Shown here piece by piece: positions 59,744-64,000 of a stretch of DNA of 64,000 nucleotides. Position numbers and translations under genes: made by a program. This stretch comes from Tritrichomonas musculus (taxonomy: Eukaryota > Parabasalia > Tritrichomonadida > Tritrichomonadidae), in contig JAPFFF010000012.1 in NCBI GenBank assembly GCA_039105265.1, positions 4,340,001-4,404,000 of the forward strand. Reading direction: 5' to 3'. Every line of letters begins with the position of its first letter. Position 1 is the first letter of the stretch. The notes under the pieces were generated by a model. That model had not been told where the DNA came from. It searched no databases and worked only from the letters and a program-made list of their open reading frames with translations.

Positions 59744-60396
59744 ATGAATAATATGTATTTACTTCTTATTCTTTTCCAAAAAGGCATAATCTCTGTTGAT
59801 GAAAGCATATCTAATCTCTTTTTCTTTTCTGAAGGCAAACCGTTTTTAAGTATTGAAAAAGTTAAAATTATTGAAAATGAACTTTTAACTATAGATTCTA
59901 ATGTATTTGACAAATATGAAGAAAAAAGCGAAATGGAGAGAATGAAACTTATATTTGCACTTTAATTCGAAATGATTCAATTCAAGAATTTGTACGATAT
60001 GTAAATCAAACAAAATTTCCAATTTCAAGTCAAATAAAACCATCAATTTTTGAAACAAATGAATTTTTAATTGAAAATGAACCAACGTTAATTGAATATG
60101 CAGCATTCTTTGGATCATTGAAGATTTTCACCTATCTAAAATCAAAGTTGAGTAAAATTCCAAAAAAATTATTTTTGTATTCAATTCATTCAATATGCTC
60201 TTCTTTCACTGATAATTTGATAGAGTCAATTAAATGCAATCATAATAACATTGCTGATTATCTGGAAAGAAAAAGAGATGAATCATTGGAGATTGATGAA
60301 GAAGCAGTGATTGAAAATGCTTTTAATTCTTACAATTATTTCTTTTTCCCTGAAAAATTTGATCAACCTTATATTTCAATTTTTTTACCTCTCAAT
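59744..60396 (+). pseudogene. Ankyrin-family (DUF3447-type) gene, frameshifted
   Basis: The first piece (59744-59965) reads SIEKVKIIENELLTIDSNVF and SEMERMKLIFAL, then stops. In the next frame the protein continues directly: RNDSIQEFVRYVNQTKFPIS, then SIFETNEFLIENEPTLIEYA, AAFFGSLKIFTYL and NHNNIADYLERKRDESL, to about YFFFPEKFDQPY. One extra base near 59961-59966 explains the change. The order matches the N-terminal region of the trichomonad ankyrin proteins; the later ankyrin repeats are absent, so the copy is also short. Confidence 0.65.
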
Positions 60397-60748
60397 TATT
60401 TTTATTTTTTTCAATCATTTTCTATTCATTTTCAATCATTTATTTGTTTTATATTTTATTATAACTTTTTCATTTATTTCTATTTATATTTGATCTCTTT
60501 TTTTTTATGTTAATATCTCATTGTATAATAAATATAACAAATAATTAAAATATGATATTGATAAAAATTGATAATTGTTAACAGATAAGCATAGAATAAA
60601 TTATATACGTATTCAACTCGATCAATTTGATATGCTAATTTAACATAAAATAAGACAATTATATCAAAAAAGCAACCAAATAATATCAAAAAATATATAG
60701 ATAATGCTAACATATGTACTTAACGATCGATTTTTATTAAAATCGAAA

Positions 60749-61858
60749 TTATGCATAAGCATTCATCATTCTTATTAAACGATCTTTATTTTTTTCCAAT
60801 TTTTTAACAACTTCATGATTATATTCTTCCGCTTTACTAAAACTTGTTTTTGATATTGTATTAATATTTAATATTTCATATGAACTCATAATAGAATAAG
60901 TATCTAGGAATATTTGCAATAAATTTAACAAATTATCTTCAGTTTCATCTAGAAGTAATATTTTATTATCATATTTCCAAGGACAGTAATTATCAATGAA
61001 AAATAAATGTCTATAAATCGAAGGGGCCAAATATGATTTGTGACAATTAATCAAATATATAAACTCTCTCATTTTAGCGCTAGTGTAATTAAAAACTTTT
61101 TTTGCTAATTGGTTTTTAAAACAATATAAAGCAGCAAGACCAGTCATATAAACATCAGCTGCTCCCATTTCCAACAATTCTTTTGTTAAAACATCAATTG
61201 CTGGATTTTGGCTATCTTTATATAAATATGCGCTAACACGAAAATAATTTTTTTTGTCCCTGTTTTTCATTATATAGGCTCTTTCCCCAAGCTGATCATA
61301 AAATCTTGCTTTTTCAACAAACCAAAATAATGATTTTCCACTCGTATTTTGAATAAAACGTAAATCTTCCACTCTTACATAAGGACTTGGTTGTTGTGTG
61401 GCAACCTGCGAGTCGAAAACATTCGTAAACTTAATGTTTATACCAGCTTCAAACATTGTGGCAAAATCACAAGTGAAATCAAATGTATAAATTATTACAC
61501 ATGGAAGATATAAGATCTTTGATAAACATTCCTTAACTTTAGCACTGATTGGAGTTTCAATTATGAATCCAGGTTTGTTTCCAACACTTTTCGGTATATC
61601 ATTTACATATGGATTAAAAGTATCATTGAATATCTCACCAATTTGAATACATGATAAGGACTTGGTTGTTGACCCTAATAGATATCCTTCACAATCGAGT
61701 GAAATATGAATTATTTTCCCATTATTCGCTCTTTTTAGTATATCATCTGTCCATTTAATAAATAGATCTACATTTTCCTGAAGCTCTTTTCTAACTATAT
61801 GAAATTGCGCTCCTGTGATTGGGCATTTAACATAAGACAAGGTATTTCCAAAAGACAT
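60749..61858 (-). CDS. DEDD-type 3'-5' exonuclease-like protein (EXD1/RNase D style), 369 residues
   Basis: ATG at 61858. IIHISLDCEGYLLGSTTKSLSCIQIG (from about residue 50; the DCEG carries the first Asp and Glu) is the ExoI motif of EXD1-like exonucleases. The second region IYTFDFTCDFATMFEAGINI, followed by FTNVFDSQVATQ, fits ExoII with its Asp. The third region around MGAADVYMTGLAALYCF is in the place of ExoIII, but the usual Tyr-x(3)-Asp is not clear, so full activity is uncertain. The C-terminal 130 residues are helical without a known domain. Probably acts on RNA or as a non-catalytic partner in small-RNA or ribonucleoprotein work, as known for EXD1. Confidence 0.65.
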   Translation of the reverse strand: MSFGNTLSYVKCPITGAQFHIVRKELQENVDLFIKWTDDILKRANNGKIIHISLDCEGYLLGSTTKSLSCIQIGEIFNDTFNPYVNDIPKSVGNKPGFIIETPISAKVKECLSKILYLPCVIIYTFDFTCDFATMFEAGINIKFTNVFDSQVATQQPSPYVRVEDLRFIQNTSGKSLFWFVEKARFYDQLGERAYIMKNRDKKNYFRVSAYLYKDSQNPAIDVLTKELLEMGAADVYMTGLAALYCFKNQLAKKVFNYTSAKMREFIYLINCHKSYLAPSIYRHLFFIDNYCPWKYDNKILLLDETEDNLLNLLQIFLDTYSIMSSYEILNINTISKTSFSKAEEYNHEVVKKLEKNKDRLIRMMNAYA

Positions 61859-62166
61859 TATGTCAATCTTTAAAAAATAGGTGTGATTTATTTCATCATA
61901 AAAATTTTTTATTTCAAAAATTGAATGATTTGACCACTTAAAAAATTTTTAAAAGGCAAAATTTTGGTTCAAAAAGTTATTAATTAAAAATTTTGTCTCT
62001 ATAATTAAATATAAAAATTTGGCATGTTTTTTTTTTCTCTGGCAAGTATTTTTTTTTCTGTTTTAAAAAAAAACGTAATTTAACTGTTTATGACATTTAT
62101 ATTGACGAATCTTAGCATTTATTTATACATTTATACATGCTTGAATTGATAGATTGCCATGGCACA

Positions 62167-62571
62167 TTACGAGTTCAGCTGAAATTTTTCAATGGAAATT
62201 CCTAGCGCCACACAGCCAAATATCTCAACACGCCCTGAACCTGGAAAATTATTGTATACGGCAATTCCTTGCTGTAAATCTGTCGGTTTTAAAAAAGGAA
62301 GCATGCAGGCGACTCCTTCGACTTCAAGCATAGCCTGAAATGAAGAGTATTCGTGCTTAAAAGTAATAAATCCGTAAATATATTGTTTTTAATATTGATC
62401 AATAAATATTACCTTATCTCCGATATTAATTTTATGATATTTGGGGCTATTAACCCGTCCTTCTGCGGTTTTAATACCTAATTGAAGCCAGCAAAGATAA
62501 GGACGTTCTGGTGTGTCAATAATTGAAAGAGTATGATCAGCAGTTGGAAAGTTTAGTTTTGAATCTAACAT
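62167..62571 (-). pseudogene. ASCH-domain protein gene with one in-frame stop
   Basis: From the ATG at 62571 the frame reads MLDSKLNFPTADHTLSIIDT, then IKTAEGRVNSPKYHKINIGD and KVIFIDQY, the first half of an ASCH domain (GxKTxExR style). A TAA at 62389-62391 interrupts, and the same frame goes on KQYIYGFITFKHEYSSFQAM, then EGVACMLPFLKPTDLQQGIA and VYNNF, the second half, to a stop at 62167. Total 134 codons, the normal length. ASCH proteins have a PUA-like fold and may bind RNA or modified nucleosides. A single stop in an otherwise well-kept frame suggests a recent nonsense change, read-through, or a sequencing error. Confidence 0.75.
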
Positions 62572-62739
62572 AATTTTCAAACAAATAGAAAAAGTTAGAA
62601 AATACGTTAGATAAAAATCATCATAGCAGATTCTCCGATTTTTTGCTAAGGTAGAAAAAAATCTAAAATCGACATAATTCCTCGAATATTTTCAATTGTT
62701 CCTCCAAAAAACTACAGATCACCTTTATATTTATTTTTC

Positions 62740-63015
62740 AGGTCTTGTATCATATATTTATAATAATTCTGATTCAAGCAGTGATGAATATGATAAACGA
62801 TGCAAAGCCATGATTTTTGATGACAATTAAATCATTGATGACAAACTTGCTGAAATTCTCATTAAATATGCAAATGGGATAACTAAATATGTCTTGATTA
62901 ATGATTATTGTCATAATGGAGCATTGTATGACATTCCATCAGATATCTGATGAAGACGAAAAGCTACCAGCAAATATCATGTTATTTAACAGCTGCAGAC
63001 AATGATTGAACAGCA
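62740..63015 (+). pseudogene. Metacaspase (family C14) gene fragment
   Basis: The translation has DSSSDEYDKRCKAMIFDDN, a stop, then IIDDKLAEILIKYANGITKY, VLINDYCHNGALYDIPSDI and a stop. This matches the metacaspase region holding the catalytic Cys (family D-x-C-H-S-G; here DYCHNG). A further piece, DEKLPANIMLFNSCRQ, resembles the following strand (family SACRDNQ). The part with the catalytic His (SGHG) is missing. Dead fragment; several stops. Confidence 0.65.
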
Positions 63016-63322
63016 AAGCGAGGACCACAAAACAGTAATGGCCGAGGATTCTTCATATTCTTCTTCTTCTAAGAAATGAGAAGAAATAGTTTACTTATTC
63101 CTAAGGATATTCTTGATAAAATATCAAGTTAGCTCATAATCTATGAGCAATATGCTGCTATTTTCCACAATAAATATTAATATGATATTAGAATTTCATT
63201 TTTTAATCTTATTAAAAAGTTTAATTATGAATTGCAAAAAATAGTTTAATCTTGATAAAGAGAATTTTTAGTAAAAAAAAAAAAAAGTGTTCTTAAATCT
63301 TTAATCAACTAAATTATATAAT
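63016..63322. other. Intergenic, nothing recognised
   Basis: AT-rich; may include further degraded metacaspase sequence up to about 63,140. No other signal. Confidence 0.4.
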
Positions 63323-63988
63323 TTAGATTGGCATTAATGTATATCCTTGTTCACCATCGATGATTTCAGCACATCCAGTATAAACAGCAATGCCACCACA
63401 TAAGAGTCCAACACCGCCACCAATTTTTGAAACAATATGCGATTCAGCAAATTCACCGATTGATAATAGCAAGAATGTGACTGCAAGTGTAGCAAATATT
63501 AATTTTAATGTTATATGGCCGTGAATAAGCGTTCCAACAAACATAAATCCTGTGAAAATAGACCAAAACAAAAGGTAAACACCAAGCGCATTTTTGTCAG
63601 GTCCAGGGAAGTTGAAGAGATGAGGTCCAACTAGAATTGTAACAAATGAAAGCCAAAAAGCTCCGTACGAAACGAATGCACTGCCTGCAAAAGTGTGTCC
63701 CTTTTTAATTTCGAAAATACCTGCTGTAAATTGAGCTATTCCACCATAAAAAATCCCCATTCCAAGAACCATACAGTTATTGTCATAAAGGCTAACGTTG
63801 GCAAAACTTAGCATAATTGTTGTCATTCCAAAGCCAAGAAGGCCAAGGGGAGAAGTATTGGCATATTTATCTGGAATTTCTTTGATTGTGACAACCTTTT
63901 CCAGCTTTTCATCTATATCATGAATATCTTCGTCTGAATTTCTTTGGCCATCTTCAGATGCCACTTCTTGTCCAACTTTTTTCGACAT
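63323..63988 (-). CDS. AceTr/GPR1-FUN34-YaaH family membrane transporter, 221 residues
   Basis: ATG at 63988, a short acidic N-terminal tail, then NTSPLGLLGFGMTTIML, the family signature (NPAPLGL in most members), followed by five more hydrophobic helices to a total of six. FYGGIAQFTAGIFEIKKGHTFAGSAFVSYGAFW is the very typical second-third helix block. 221 residues is the normal length. Proteins of this family carry acetate, succinate or ammonium; in an anaerobe that makes acetate in hydrogenosomes, an acetate-export role is plausible but is inference. Confidence 0.93.
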   Translation of the reverse strand: MSKKVGQEVASEDGQRNSDEDIHDIDEKLEKVVTIKEIPDKYANTSPLGLLGFGMTTIMLSFANVSLYDNNCMVLGMGIFYGGIAQFTAGIFEIKKGHTFAGSAFVSYGAFWLSFVTILVGPHLFNFPGPDKNALGVYLLFWSIFTGFMFVGTLIHGHITLKLIFATLAVTFLLLSIGEFAESHIVSKIGGGVGLLCGGIAVYTGCAEIIDGEQGYTLMPI

Positions 63989-64000
63989 TTATTTTATAAG

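Noticed and set aside
60510-60713. 67-codon hydrophobic minus-strand frame
   Set aside because: Could be a tiny membrane protein, but the sequence is AT-rich intergenic DNA and hydrophobic frames arise there by chance; no family seen.

Overview
The window looks like a nuclear contig of a parabasalid protist, most probably a Tritrichomonas species (T. foetus or a relative). The evidence is a very AT-rich genome with long homopolymer runs, single-exon protein genes, and a characteristic trichomonad protein set: BspA-type leucine-rich repeats, BTB plus F5/8C proteins, R2R3 Myb proteins, DUF3447-type ankyrin proteins, expanded kinases, and Pmp-like beta-helix surface proteins. A Maverick/Polinton and degraded hAT, pogo-like and mariner-like transposons complete the picture. 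The species call is an inference; no rRNA gene is present to settle it.

Layout. Bases 1 to about 10,930 hold part of a Maverick/Polinton that runs off the left edge. It carries a probable major capsid protein, a broken integrase region, four long uninterrupted frames (one fibre-like) and repeats near its right end. Bases 11,088 to 19,170 are a transposon graveyard: a truncated hAT transposase, a tyrosine-recombinase-like fragment between inverted arms, and two copies of an unidentified dispersed repeat. At least four small terminal-inverted-repeat elements lie in or beside these copies, with readable target duplications at 13,024, 13,773, 16,653 and 17,664; a fifth (15,752) lies between the copies.

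Bases 19,453 to 33,527 carry host genes: a 1,435-residue repeat-built surface protein, a Myb protein, a 1,910-residue protein joining a kinase domain and Sel1-like repeats to a whole UBR-type ubiquitin ligase, and a casein kinase 1. A tRNA-Thr(UGU) follows at 33,967. Bases 34,200 to 39,560 are again repeat-rich: a TA-flanked MITE, three DDE transposase fragments, a perfect 20-bp minisatellite of 30 units, and a fragment of a CDC48/p97 gene.

Bases 40,121 to the right end hold mostly single-exon host genes on both strands: two sugar-transporter-type MFS proteins, a BTB-F5/8C protein, a BspA-like protein, a polytopic membrane protein next to a divergent single-pass surface protein, a kinase, a DHHC-like protein with a degenerate zinc region, an exonuclease-like protein and an acetate-transporter-family protein. 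Broken host genes (ankyrin, ASCH, metacaspase, and one unknown) lie between them.

The genes do not form one pathway; most are surface, signalling or transport genes of expanded families. The strongest candidates for something new are the kinase-Sel1-UBR ligase fusion, the datable nested insertions in the duplicated repeat at 12.8-19.2 kb, and the GC-rich structured inserts in the Polinton. All family assignments were made by reading motifs; no database search was possible.
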